A stretch of 64,000 bases of DNA from an uncultured Erythrobacter sp. (GTDB lineage Bacteria > Pseudomonadota > Alphaproteobacteria > Sphingomonadales > Sphingomonadaceae): contig CANMIS010000002.1 of the NCBI GenBank assembly GCA_947498065.1, forward strand, positions 248,001 through 312,000. The letters are read 5' to 3'. Below are positions 35,355 to 43,882 of this stretch, piece by piece (position 1 is the first letter of the stretch; each line of letters starts with the position of its first letter). The notes under the pieces are model-generated. The model saw only the letters and a list, made by a program, of their open reading frames with translations. It did not search any database and was not told the DNA's origin. Both the position numbers and the translations under genes were made by a program.

Positions 35355-37130
35355 ATGCCAGAATTTTTTGACTTAGCTATACTCATAGGCGCGGGCCTGC
35401 TGTTCTTCATCATCGTGATCGGTTTCCTGATGCGGCTTTACCGCAGGGCATCGAAGGAAATCGCCTTTGTGCGGACCGGTGTTGGCGGCGAGAAGGTCGT
35501 GATGAATGGCGGCGCGTTGGTGCTACCGATTTTTCACGAGACCATGCCGGTCAACATGAACACTTTGGTGCTCGCCGTGGTTCGCCGCGATGGAGAGGCG
35601 CTGATTACGCTCGACCGTTTGCGGATCGATGTGAAGGCGGAATTCTATGTCCGCGTCCGTCCGGACTCCGAAGCGATCGCGATGGCGGCGCAGACCCTGG
35701 GTCAGCGCACCATGCAGCCAGAAATGCTCAAAGACCTTGTCGAGGGTAAATTCGTCGATGCGCTGCGCTCCGTTGCGGCGGGCATGAGCATGAACGAGCT
35801 GCACGAACAGCGTGCGGACTTCGTGCAAAAGGTGCAGCAAGTCTCCTCAAACGATCTGGCGATGAACGGCCTGGAGCTCGAATCCGTCTCTCTGACCGGG
35901 CTCGACCAGACGAGCATTGAGCACTTCAACGCCAACAACGCGTTTGATGCTGAAGGTCTCACCAAGCTGACGGAGCAAATCGAAGCGCGCAAGAAACTGC
36001 GCAACGATATTGAGCAGGACACGCGGGTTCAGATGGAAACGAAGAACCTTGAGGCTGATGCCAAATCCTTCGAGATTGGCCGTGATCAGGAATATGCGCG
36101 GCTTGCTCAGGAACGCGAAGTTGAAGTGCGTCGTGCGGCCCAAATGGCGGAAATCGCCCGCGAGCAGGCAGAGCGCCAACGCGAAGCCGATGCGGCCAAG
36201 ATCGAAGCGAAAAAGCAGGTTGATGCGCAGCAGATTGAGGCGGATCGCTTGGTTGAGGAAGCCCGGATCGATCAGACCCGAGCGCTCGAAATTGCCCGGC
36301 AAGAGCAGCAGATTGCGGTTCAAAACAAGAGCCGTGAGGAAAGCCAGGCCAAGGCAGAGGCCGACGCGGCACGTGCCAAGGCGGTGGCTGCTGAAGAGCA
36401 GGTCGCAACTTCTCGTGAGAGCGAGATTGCCGAGCGTCAGAAGAAGATCGAACTGATCGAAGCGGCGAAAGTTGCTGAGCGCGAAGCGATTGGCATCAAG
36501 GTCGAAGCTGAAGCTGAAAAAGACGCGGCGACCAACCGCGCTGAAGCCGCTCGGCTTGAGGCGAAAGGTGACGCGGATGCTGAAATCCTGCGCGCCGAGG
36601 CCGACCGGGTTCGCTTTGAAGTCGAAGCAGCCGGTCAGGAAGCGATCAACGAGGCGGCCAACATCCTCTCGATGGATCAAATCAGCCTGCAGACCAAGCT
36701 GGCTCTGCTCAAAGTGCTGCCTGAGGTCATCCGTGAAAGCGCGAAACCGATGGAAGCGATCGACTCGATCAAGATCGTTCAGGTCGACGGGCTCATCAAT
36801 GGTGGCTCTGGCAAAGGCGCGGCCAATGATGGCGGCGGCGCAGGTGGCGGTTCCGGCAACCTTGCCACTGATGCGGTCTCCGCCGCGCTCGCCTACCGCG
36901 CTCAGGCACCAGTGCTTGACGGATTGATGAAAGAGCTGGGCCTCAATGGCTCCTCGCTTGGATCACTCGTCGAAGCGGCTGCGCAAGAGAGCGGCGACGA
37001 AGCGCTAACGCTGACCAAAGTTCTTAGCGATGTTGAGAAGCAGGTTATCGAAGCAGAGGCGGATCACGGGCCAAGTCCGGACGCTTCTGAATCTGATGGT
37101 AGCGGCGCAAGCCCAGAGCCCGCTGAATAG
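35355..37130 (+). CDS. Flotillin-like protein (YqiK family)
   Basis: 591 residues. A single N-terminal helix (about 5-30, IGAGLLFFIIVIGFLMRLY) precedes the SPFH/band-7 domain (about 40-190, with AFVRTGVGGEKVVMNGGAL). A long Ala/Glu/Lys/Arg-rich coiled coil follows (about 200-480), then a Gly-rich linker (GSGKGAANDGGGAGGG) and an acidic tail. Flotillins oligomerise and organise inner-membrane microdomains. TAGGAGAG precedes the ATG. The gene pairs with the YqiJ-like gene 37 bases upstream; a terminator follows the stop. Confidence 0.93.
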   Translation: MPEFFDLAILIGAGLLFFIIVIGFLMRLYRRASKEIAFVRTGVGGEKVVMNGGALVLPIFHETMPVNMNTLVLAVVRRDGEALITLDRLRIDVKAEFYVRVRPDSEAIAMAAQTLGQRTMQPEMLKDLVEGKFVDALRSVAAGMSMNELHEQRADFVQKVQQVSSNDLAMNGLELESVSLTGLDQTSIEHFNANNAFDAEGLTKLTEQIEARKKLRNDIEQDTRVQMETKNLEADAKSFEIGRDQEYARLAQEREVEVRRAAQMAEIAREQAERQREADAAKIEAKKQVDAQQIEADRLVEEARIDQTRALEIARQEQQIAVQNKSREESQAKAEADAARAKAVAAEEQVATSRESEIAERQKKIELIEAAKVAEREAIGIKVEAEAEKDAATNRAEAARLEAKGDADAEILRAEADRVRFEVEAAGQEAINEAANILSMDQISLQTKLALLKVLPEVIRESAKPMEAIDSIKIVQVDGLINGGSGKGAANDGGGAGGGSGNLATDAVSAALAYRAQAPVLDGLMKELGLNGSSLGSLVEAAAQESGDEALTLTKVLSDVEKQVIEAEADHGPSPDASESDGSGASPEPAE

Positions 37131-37172
37131 TCTCGATCAGGAAGGCTTCACAGTCTTCACGAACTCGCAACG

Positions 37173-37211
37173 CCTCCCGGTTAGCATCACGCTGATCGGG
37201 AGGTTTTGTTT
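37173..37211 (+). terminator. Intrinsic terminator after the flotillin gene
   Basis: Stem CCTCCCG (37173-37179) and CGGGAGG (37197-37203), a 17-base loop containing AGC/GCT, then TTTTGTTT. It lies between the flotillin stop and the convergent galU stop and may serve both directions weakly. Confidence 0.75.
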
Positions 37212-37223
37212 TGAGGCTCGATA

Positions 37224-38120
37224 TTAGCGCAGCAAGCGCTCCGCCATAGCGCGCACTTCTGAGCCCATATCTTCGCGCTCCAATGCGAGAGCCAGGGTCG
37301 CTTCGACAAAGCCCAATTTGCTGCCGCAATCATAGCGTTTGCCATCGAAAGTCACCGCATGGAACGGCTGCGAGCCGATCATCCTCGCCATCGCATCGGT
37401 CAGCTGGATCTCTCCGCCTGCGCCTTTGCCTTGGGTCTCCAGCGTGCGCATCACCTCCGGTTGGAGAATGTAGCGGCCTGAGATGATCTTGTTCGACGGC
37501 GCTTCGTCAACCGGAGGTTTCTCAACCAGCCCGCGTACTTCGGTCAGAGACCCATCCTCCGCGCCCGGATCGATCACGCCGTAACTCGACACTTCATCCT
37601 GAGGCACTTCAAGCACGCTGATCAGGTTGCCGCCGGTCTGCTGATAGGCATCGACCATCTGCTTCATGCATCCGCTGCCGCCTTGCTTGCCGATCATCAG
37701 CTCATCGGGAAGGAAGATCGCAAAAGGCTCATCACCGACAATCGCGCGCGCGCACCAGATCGCATGGCCGAGCCCCATCGGTACTTGCTGGCGAACGGTG
37801 ATGATGTCGCCAGGGGTGGCGCGGGTCGGCTCCAGCACAGCCATATTTTTGCCGCGCTCGTTCATTGTGCTTTCGAGCTCATAGGCGACATCGAAATGCT
37901 CAACGATCGCGGTTTTGCCGCGGCCGGTGACGAAGATCATCTGCTCAATGCCCGCCTCGCGCGCTTCGTCCACCGCATATTGAATGAGCGGGCGATCAAC
38001 GATGGGAAGCAATTCCTTCGGGATCGCTTTGGTCGCGGGCAGGAAGCGTGTGCCGAGGCCGGCAACGGGGAAAACCGCTTTCTTAATCGGCTTTGGCGCG
38101 GTCGTGTTGTGATGGGTCAT
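37224..38120 (-). CDS. galU: UTP-glucose-1-phosphate uridylyltransferase
   Basis: 298 residues making UDP-glucose for cell-envelope and storage sugars. The nucleotidyltransferase signature is AVFPVAGLGTRFLPATKAIPKE (about 14-36), followed by PLIQYAVDEA, PMGLGHAIWCA and FLPDELMIG; the substrate-binding VEKPP is also present. Typical GalU length. The gene is divergent from murA over about 95 bases. Confidence 0.94.
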   Translation of the reverse strand: MTHHNTTAPKPIKKAVFPVAGLGTRFLPATKAIPKELLPIVDRPLIQYAVDEAREAGIEQMIFVTGRGKTAIVEHFDVAYELESTMNERGKNMAVLEPTRATPGDIITVRQQVPMGLGHAIWCARAIVGDEPFAIFLPDELMIGKQGGSGCMKQMVDAYQQTGGNLISVLEVPQDEVSSYGVIDPGAEDGSLTEVRGLVEKPPVDEAPSNKIISGRYILQPEVMRTLETQGKGAGGEIQLTDAMARMIGSQPFHAVTFDGKRYDCGSKLGFVEATLALALEREDMGSEVRAMAERLLR

Positions 38121-38216
38121 GGGCCAATGGATACGGACGCATTGCGAGCCGCGTCAACTGGCGCGTGCATAGCGGGCGGAGATGCCGTTTGCGCGCCACG
38201 TGTTTTTGGCTAAGGC

Positions 38217-39503
38217 ATGGCGATGGACAAATTGCTTATTCGGGGCGGCAATCGCCTTTCAGGAACTCTTCCGATCTCTGGCGCGAAGAACGCGGCGCTC
38301 ACGCTGATACCGTGCGCCTTGCTGACCGAAGAGCCGATGACATTGCGCAATTTGCCGCGGCTTGCCGATATTGACGGGTTCCAGCATTTGATGGGGCAAT
38401 TCGGTGTCTCGGTGAGCATTCAGGGCAAGCGTCCTGAGGATTTTGGCCGGGTGGTCACCTTTGAGGCTCAGCGCTTGACTTCCAATGTCGCGCCTTATGA
38501 TCTGGTCCGCAAAATGCGCGCCTCAATCCTTGTACTAGGGCCGATGCTGGCGCGCGCAGGTGAGGCAACGGTTTCGATGCCTGGCGGCTGCGCAATCGGC
38601 AATCGCCCGATTGACCTGCACCTTAAGGCGCTTGAGGCGTTCGGCGCAGAGATTGAGCTCGCGCAGGGCTACGTCAAAGCGATTGCCCCTGATGGCGGAT
38701 TGCCGGGCGGGGACTTTGATTTCCCAGTGGTGTCTGTTGGGGCGACAGAAAACGCATTGATGGCGGCGGTGCTCGCCAATGGCACGAGCCGTCTGTTCAA
38801 CGCCGCGCGTGAGCCTGAAATTGTCGACCTGTGCAATCTGCTCACTGCGATGGGCGCAGAGATCGAAGGTATCGGCACATCTGATCTGACCATTCACGGC
38901 GTCAAGCGCCTGAACGGCGCCACTTACAAGGTGATGGCGGATCGGATCGAGGCGGGCTCCTATGCCTGCGCGGCGGCGATCACGGGCGGCGAAGTGCGGC
39001 TGGAAGGCGCCAATGCCAGCGAGATGACAGCGACCAACAATGCGCTTCGCAATATCGGAGTGGAGATCGAAGAGGACGCGCGCGGCATGACGGTGCGCGC
39101 CGACGGCCCGCTGAAAGCCACTGATCTCACCACCGCGCCCTACCCCGGCCTCGCCACCGACATGCAGGCGCAATTGATGAGCCTGCTGTGCAAGGCACAC
39201 GGCACCAGCGTGCTGAAAGAAACGATCTTCGAAAACCGTTTCATGCACGTTCCAGAACTCTCGCGGATGAGCGCGGATATCGCGACCGAAGGCCGCACGG
39301 CAATTGTGAAAGGCCCCTCAGACCTGACCGGCGCCGAGGTGATGGCGACCGATCTACGCGCATCCATGAGCCTGATTATCGCGGCGCTCGCGGCGGAAGG
39401 TGAGACGACAGTGCGCCGGATCTATCACCTCGACCGCGGCTATGAGCGGCTGGAGGAGAAGCTTCAGCTGGTCGGCGCGGACATTGAGCGGGTCGACGAC
39501 TGA
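38217..39503 (+). CDS. murA: UDP-N-acetylglucosamine 1-carboxyvinyltransferase
   Basis: 428 residues catalysing the first committed step of peptidoglycan synthesis, transferring enolpyruvate from PEP to UDP-GlcNAc. The active-site Cys (Cys125, the fosfomycin target) lies in [12 protein letters not shown], and [17 protein letters not shown] marks the N-terminus. ATG 38217 and ATG 38223 are both possible starts. The stop is 13 bases from the convergent GNAT gene. Confidence 0.96.
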   Translation: MAMDKLLIRGGNRLSGTLPISGAKNAALTLIPCALLTEEPMTLRNLPRLADIDGFQHLMGQFGVSVSIQGKRPEDFGRVVTFEAQRLTSNVAPYDLVRKMRASILVLGPMLARAGEATVSMPGGCAIGNRPIDLHLKALEAFGAEIELAQGYVKAIAPDGGLPGGDFDFPVVSVGATENALMAAVLANGTSRLFNAAREPEIVDLCNLLTAMGAEIEGIGTSDLTIHGVKRLNGATYKVMADRIEAGSYACAAAITGGEVRLEGANASEMTATNNALRNIGVEIEEDARGMTVRADGPLKATDLTTAPYPGLATDMQAQLMSLLCKAHGTSVLKETIFENRFMHVPELSRMSADIATEGRTAIVKGPSDLTGAEVMATDLRASMSLIIAALAAEGETTVRRIYHLDRGYERLEEKLQLVGADIERVDD

Positions 39504-39516
39504 TATTGGCGAGAAG

Positions 39517-39933
39517 CTAGAGCTCCCTGCCCATGCTCATGCGTTCTTCAACCGAAAATCCAAGGTGCCGATAGAATGCCGCAACCGGCTCATTGCCCGC
39601 GCGGATTTGCAGGTTCACCTTGTTGCAGCCGCGCTTGCTTAGCTCTGCCAAAGCATGATTGACCAGCTGGCGGCCAACCCCCTGGCGCTGGCAATTTGGA
39701 TCGACCGCAACCGCGTATAGCCAGCCTCGATGTCCGTCCCATCCCGCCATGATAGAGCCGACAACTGAACCTAGTTCATCCTCAGCGACCCAGAACAGAT
39801 CATCGTGCAAGGCTAGCTTTGTGGGAATAGCAGTTATGGCTTGGTTGCGAGGCGGGTCGTCTGGAAAGACAGTGCGCCACAATTGGTCAACACCGCTGAA
39901 ATGCTCTTCGCTATAGTCCGCGACTTTGATCAT
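39517..39933 (-). CDS. GNAT-family N-acetyltransferase (YpeA-like)
   Basis: 138 residues from the ATG at 39933, one base after the RHH gene stop (TAGGATG). The acetyl-CoA motif is VAVDPNCQRQGVGRQLVNHAL, with the C-terminal NLQIRAGNEPVAAFYRHLGF typical of the YpeA group. The substrate is unknown. The placement immediately after the RHH gene suggests they form a unit. Confidence 0.88.
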   Translation of the reverse strand: MIKVADYSEEHFSGVDQLWRTVFPDDPPRNQAITAIPTKLALHDDLFWVAEDELGSVVGSIMAGWDGHRGWLYAVAVDPNCQRQGVGRQLVNHALAELSKRGCNKVNLQIRAGNEPVAAFYRHLGFSVEERMSMGREL

Positions 39934-39934
39934 C

Positions 39935-40168
39935 CTATTGGCCCTCACTCACCAACCAAATCCGGATCGCTCCGGCGAGGCCCGGCGGGGTGTCGGCCTT
40001 GATCCGCTCTTCATCGATCCGTCCGACCAGCGCATTGATCGGAACCCCTTCTGCCTCCGCTGCACGGCGCAGCATATCCCAGAATACCGGCTCCAGGCTG
40101 ATCGAGGTCTTGTGCCCGGCGATCTCGACCGAACGTTTGACCGGAGGGTGATAAGGTGTGTCCGCCAT
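39935..40168 (-). CDS. Ribbon-helix-helix domain protein (RHH_4 type)
   Basis: 77 residues resembling the RHH_4 group: KRSVEIAGHKTSISLEPVFWDMLRRAAEAEGV, then NALVGRID. This fold usually binds DNA as a dimer, and family members are small putative regulators common in alphaproteobacteria. Stop and following GNAT start are separated by a single base. It is divergent from tag across about 98 bases. Confidence 0.85.
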   Translation of the reverse strand: MADTPYHPPVKRSVEIAGHKTSISLEPVFWDMLRRAAEAEGVPINALVGRIDEERIKADTPPGLAGAIRIWLVSEGQ

Positions 40169-40266
40169 AGCGGTGTCAGCGATAGCGCACCGACCGTGCC
40201 TTGCCCATTGGCGATTGACGTGCGCCTAGCGATCTGGTGCTCTCGTTCCGCAATTTGGAGGGTGGA

Positions 40267-40872
40267 ATGGTTGAGATCGTCACGGGCGAAGATGGAGTGG
40301 CGCGCTGCGGATGGTCGAGCGCGACACCGCAATATGAGCGCTACCACGACAGCGAATGGGGCTATCCGGTTGGCGATGATCGCCGCTTGTTCGAGAAGAT
40401 CTGCTTGGAGGGATTTCAATCAGGGCTAAGCTGGCGCACGATCCTTGAGAAGCGTGAGAATTTTCGCGCTGCTTTCCATGATTTCGACTTTCACAAAGTG
40501 GCTGATTTTCACGAAGATGATACCGAGCGTTTGCTTCAAGACGCAGGTATTATCCGCCACCGCGGCAAGATCGAGGCGACGATCAACAATGCCCGGCGCG
40601 CGATTGAAATGGTCGAAGACGAAGGCTCTCTGGCCGCTTTTTTCTGGCAGTATGAGCCGCGCGAGCGCCTATGGGATGGCAAGCACATGCCAGGCTTTAC
40701 CGAGGCATCTACGGCCCTTTCGAAAGATCTGAAGAAGCGCGGATGGAAGTTTGTCGGTCCGACGACAGCCTATGCCTTCATGCAGGCGATGGGTCTGGTC
40801 AATGACCACGCCCCGGGCTGCGCGGCGCGGGAAAAAGTGGAGGCTGCGCGCGCAAAGTTTCGCCTGAAGTAA
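40267..40872 (+). CDS. tag: DNA-3-methyladenine glycosylase I
   Basis: 201 residues from the ATG at 40267 (GGAGG directly upstream); GTG 40237 would add ten residues. It removes 3-methyladenine from alkylated DNA. The zinc site is visible: RCGW near the start gives the first Cys, YHDSEWG the His, and NDHAPGCAARE near the C-terminus the last His/Cys pair. The HhH-like fold also shows FQSGLSWRTILEKRENFR. Family-typical length. Confidence 0.94.
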   Translation: MVEIVTGEDGVARCGWSSATPQYERYHDSEWGYPVGDDRRLFEKICLEGFQSGLSWRTILEKRENFRAAFHDFDFHKVADFHEDDTERLLQDAGIIRHRGKIEATINNARRAIEMVEDEGSLAAFFWQYEPRERLWDGKHMPGFTEASTALSKDLKKRGWKFVGPTTAYAFMQAMGLVNDHAPGCAAREKVEAARAKFRLK

Positions 40873-40970
40873 TGGGCCCTCTAAATCCGCTCATGGTCCC
40901 CGGTGGGCTTCCCATCTTGAGCAAGCGCGCTAAGTCTTAATGCGCACAAGGTCGGATAAGGGGATTGCTG

Positions 40971-41396
40971 ATGGCTGATCGCAAAGGGGTGATCACGAAG
41001 GGCGCGAAGGAGATCGCAAAAGGCTTGAGCGATACCGGCCGCCTGCGCGAATCCGAATATCGCGCCTCGGTTGATGCGCTCAACCTGTTTTTCGGTGCCA
41101 TCGTTGGCGTCAACTTTGCCGGACTGACCGACTTGAGTTCGGCGGACTACGCCATTCTGCTGTTCATCACCGCCACATTGATCGGGTTCATCCTGATGGT
41201 CTCCAAGACCACGCGGCGGATCTGGCTGGCCGTGCAATTGACGATCTTCATGGCCGCATATGCGTGGCTGGGCCTGGTCGAAAGGGCGATCGAGGGCGTG
41301 GACGAGAAACTCGTGATTACCTTGGCTGTTTGGACAGGTGCGGCGCTGCTCGGCGAGTTCACCCCCAGAGACCCCGATCCCGAACCGGACGCCTGA
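40971..41396 (+). CDS. Hypothetical four-helix membrane protein
   Basis: 141 residues from the ATG at 40971 (AAGGGG precedes; TTG 40965 is also in frame). A basic N-terminal helix (KGVITKGAKEIAKGL) is followed by about four membrane segments (LFFGAIVGVNFAGL, YAILLFITATLIGFILMV, WLAVQLTIFMAAYAWLG, LVITLAVWTGAALLG) and a short acidic tail (DPDPEPDA). I do not recognise a family. Convergent with phaB, 12 bases apart. Confidence 0.7.
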   Translation: MADRKGVITKGAKEIAKGLSDTGRLRESEYRASVDALNLFFGAIVGVNFAGLTDLSSADYAILLFITATLIGFILMVSKTTRRIWLAVQLTIFMAAYAWLGLVERAIEGVDEKLVITLAVWTGAALLGEFTPRDPDPEPDA

Positions 41397-41408
41397 CCCA
41401 ATCCGACC

Positions 41409-42131
41409 TTAGTACATATGCTGGCCGCCGTTGATGCTCATGGTGGAGCCGGTCATGAATGCGCCATTGTCGGAGGTGAAGAAGGCTACGCCGCGCGCGA
41501 TTTCTTCTGCTTGACCCAGGCGGCCCACGGGGATCTTGGCGACGATCTTCTCCAGCACCGGTTCCGGCACGGCGGCGACCATATCGGTGTCGATATAGCC
41601 GGGCGCGATGGCGTTAACTGTCACGCCGAACTTGGCGCCTTCCTGCGCGAGAGCTTTGGTGAAACCGTGGATGCCCGACTTGGCGGCGGCGTAGTTCACT
41701 TGGCCATATTGGCCCGCCTGTCCATTGATTGAGCCAATATTGACGATCCGGCCCCAGCTACGCTCGCGCATGCTGGGGAAGGTCGCTTTGGCCATGTTGA
41801 AGCACCCGCCCAGATTGACGCGCATAACGTCGTTCCAGTCGTCAAAACTCATCTTGTGCAAAGTGCCATCGCGCGTGATGCCGGCATTGTTGACGACGAT
41901 ATCGACCGGGCCGTGCTCTTCGGCCACTTTGGCGCAGCCTTCGAGGCACGCTTCGTGATCGCCCACATCCCATTTCATCGAAGGGATCCCGGTAGCCTCA
42001 GTAAAGGCACGGGCGCTTTCGTCGTTGCCGCCGTAATTGGCGATGACAGTGTGACCTTGGCGCTTAAGGCGCTGGCAGATGGCCTCTCCGATGCCGCGCG
42101 TGCCCCCGGTGACGATTGCTACTTTGCTCAT
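41409..42131 (-). CDS. phaB: Acetoacetyl-CoA reductase
   Basis: 240-residue short-chain dehydrogenase of the PhaB type, reducing acetoacetyl-CoA to 3-hydroxybutyryl-CoA with NADPH for polyhydroxyalkanoate synthesis. Rossmann motif TGGTRGIG at the N-terminus, NNAG, the catalytic Ser/Tyr/Lys in NIGSINGQ and NYAAAKSG, and GYIDTDM. PhaC and PhaA are not in the window, so the PHA role is inferred from family resemblance. GGGATG-type site precedes the ATG. Confidence 0.88.
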   Translation of the reverse strand: MSKVAIVTGGTRGIGEAICQRLKRQGHTVIANYGGNDESARAFTEATGIPSMKWDVGDHEACLEGCAKVAEEHGPVDIVVNNAGITRDGTLHKMSFDDWNDVMRVNLGGCFNMAKATFPSMRERSWGRIVNIGSINGQAGQYGQVNYAAAKSGIHGFTKALAQEGAKFGVTVNAIAPGYIDTDMVAAVPEPVLEKIVAKIPVGRLGQAEEIARGVAFFTSDNGAFMTGSTMSINGGQHMY

Positions 42132-42196
42132 ATGTCTGTCATCCCTGTGAGTCGTTTATCCTCCTCAGGGATAGGCTTGCCGTAGCGTCAGGCAAC

Positions 42197-42218
42197 AAAA
42201 AACCCCGCGAAAGCGAGG
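42197..42218 (-). terminator. Intrinsic terminator after the 255-residue exported protein gene
   Basis: Read on the minus strand: CCTCGC, loop TTTC, GCGGGG, then six T residues (42197-42202 as A on the plus strand). The stem has one G-T pair. It ends the transcript of the gene at 42262-43029 before phaB. Confidence 0.8.
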
Positions 42219-42261
42219 TCTTGCATACGAATTTCTCTGGCCCGAGCGAGCGGGAGGTGGG

Positions 42262-43029
42262 TCAGAACTTAAACTGAGTTCCGACGTAAACGGCCTGATT
42301 GTCTTGATCGGCATTGGTCAGCGGATCCAAACGGTCGCGCTCTTGCGACAGGCGCACACCGGCGGTCACGTTGAGATTGCGCGAAATCCGGTAAGCGCCG
42401 CCCACATCAAGGGTCTGCCGCTCAAGTGCACCCAGAGTGTTGGGCGAGCTGCCAGCGACACTATCACTTTCAAGCTCAATGCGCGGCTGAAGACGGCTAG
42501 GTTTGTCCTTGGCGGTTGGGCCAGCAGGCTCAAACGTCGCAAGATCAGGCATCGACAGATTGCGAACCGTGTCAGGCAGAGCAACCGGGCGTGCGAAACT
42601 GTCATAACCGCGCGCGATGCCGAGATTATAGCGTGTTGGCTGAACCGCTGCGATGCCGCCGCTAACGCCGGGCGCTGCGTCAATTGCAGAGCGCACTGAG
42701 ATGGCTTCAGCGATATCGCTGTCCACTCGAACAGCGACGGTCACCGTTCGATCACCATTGCCAGCGCTCGCGGCGCCCGCTGGGGTGAAGCGCATGCCAT
42801 CGCCGCCAGCCTTGCTTGCGAACATCGCGGCAAGTTCTGGATCAACCGAGGCAGGCGTGAAAATATCGAGCGCTGAGCCTTCTAGTCCAGGCACGCTCTC
42901 TGTGAGGCTTACCAAGGCGAGACCCGTCGAAGGAACGCCAAGCGCCAGCGCGCCAGCGGCAAGCATCAGCGGCAGCTTGCGCTGCGCCTTACTTCCAATC
43001 TGGTTAGCCTTGCCTGTCATGGCGTTCAC
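42262..43029 (-). CDS. Exported hypothetical protein, possible outer-membrane type C-terminus
   Basis: 255 residues from GTG 43029, supported by AAGGA five bases before; ATG 43020 is an alternative. A hydrophobic signal-like stretch (LPLMLAAGALALGVPSTGLALV) follows a basic start. The middle is low in recognisable motifs. The last 60 residues (TLDVGGAYRISRNLNVTAGVRLSQERDR... YVGTQFKF) alternate like beta strands and end in Phe, as do outer-membrane barrels. Too short for a full porin, so it may be a partial barrel or associated protein. Function unknown. Confidence 0.6.
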   Translation of the reverse strand: MNAMTGKANQIGSKAQRKLPLMLAAGALALGVPSTGLALVSLTESVPGLEGSALDIFTPASVDPELAAMFASKAGGDGMRFTPAGAASAGNGDRTVTVAVRVDSDIAEAISVRSAIDAAPGVSGGIAAVQPTRYNLGIARGYDSFARPVALPDTVRNLSMPDLATFEPAGPTAKDKPSRLQPRIELESDSVAGSSPNTLGALERQTLDVGGAYRISRNLNVTAGVRLSQERDRLDPLTNADQDNQAVYVGTQFKF

Positions 43030-43384
43030 TCAAATCCTTCGATCATTATCGTCCTGATCAAAGCATCCCCTGCCTGAACATTGGCTGAGTTTGCCCCAAA
43101 ACGACTCGCTGCTTTTATGCAGCAATGAGAATAGTAGAACCATGAGTCGTCACTAGGCAATCCTCCGGAGGCTGAATCCCGCCGAACCCTAGCGTTTTTG
43201 GCAAGACATCCGCGAATCTGTTGCATTGTGCACACAATTGGATTTGCAGAATGTTTTTCCGTCCGATGCCGCAGTTCAGCCGCCATAAAGGCGCGTGCAG
43301 CGCTAGAATACGCGGATAATTGGCCCCGTCTGGCCGCGTGACCGCTTGCCGCGCTGGTACGCGAGGCTATAGAGGCATTTGACG
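43030..43384. other. 354-base intergenic region
   Basis: Region between the exported hypothetical gene and DUF3576, divergent on both sides, so it must hold both promoters. I see A/T-rich patches and CTGCTTTTATGCAG, but no clear gene, RNA or terminator. Confidence 0.5.
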
Positions 43385-43858
43385 ATGCAAAAGGAATTTA
43401 CCGCTGTGACCCGCGCTCAAACTACGCTTTCTCGTTCGTTCCGCGTTCTGCTTGCTGGCCTGGGAGCAGCTTCGCTTGCTGCATGTGGCGGCAGCGATCG
43501 GCCCAAAGCGGATATGGCCGCTTCTCAGGTCAACACGATTGGCGTCAATTCCTACCTCTGGCGCGCATCACTCGAAACCGTCAGCTTCGCACCGCTGCTT
43601 CAGGCCGACAGCGCGGGCGGCGTTATCGTTACCGATTGGTATGCCAACCCAAGCAATCCGAATGAGCGTGTAAAAGTAACCGTGACCATTCTCGATCAGG
43701 ATTTGCGGGCCGACGCGCTTCGCGTTGCGGCGAGCCGTCAGGTCGCTCAGGGCGGCGGATGGGTCGATGCGCCGGTGCAGGCTGCAACCGTTCAGAAGCT
43801 GGAAGACATTATCCTGACGAAAGCGCGCGATCTGCGCCGCAAAGCTGTAGCCAGCTAA
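43385..43858 (+). CDS. DUF3576 lipoprotein
   Basis: 157 residues from ATG 43385 (TTG 43379 is also in frame). The signal peptide ends in the lipobox LAAC (Cys at about 34). The mature part matches DUF3576: NTIGVNSYLWRASLETVSFAPL, GGVIVTDWYA, ERVKVTVTILDQDLRADALRV. Function unknown, but the gene typically precedes leuS and lptE in alphaproteobacteria, suggesting an envelope role. leuS starts 24 bases after. Confidence 0.9.
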   Translation: MQKEFTAVTRAQTTLSRSFRVLLAGLGAASLAACGGSDRPKADMAASQVNTIGVNSYLWRASLETVSFAPLLQADSAGGVIVTDWYANPSNPNERVKVTVTILDQDLRADALRVAASRQVAQGGGWVDAPVQAATVQKLEDIILTKARDLRRKAVAS

Positions 43859-43882
43859 GTCAAATTTCCCTAGCGGGGTTTC

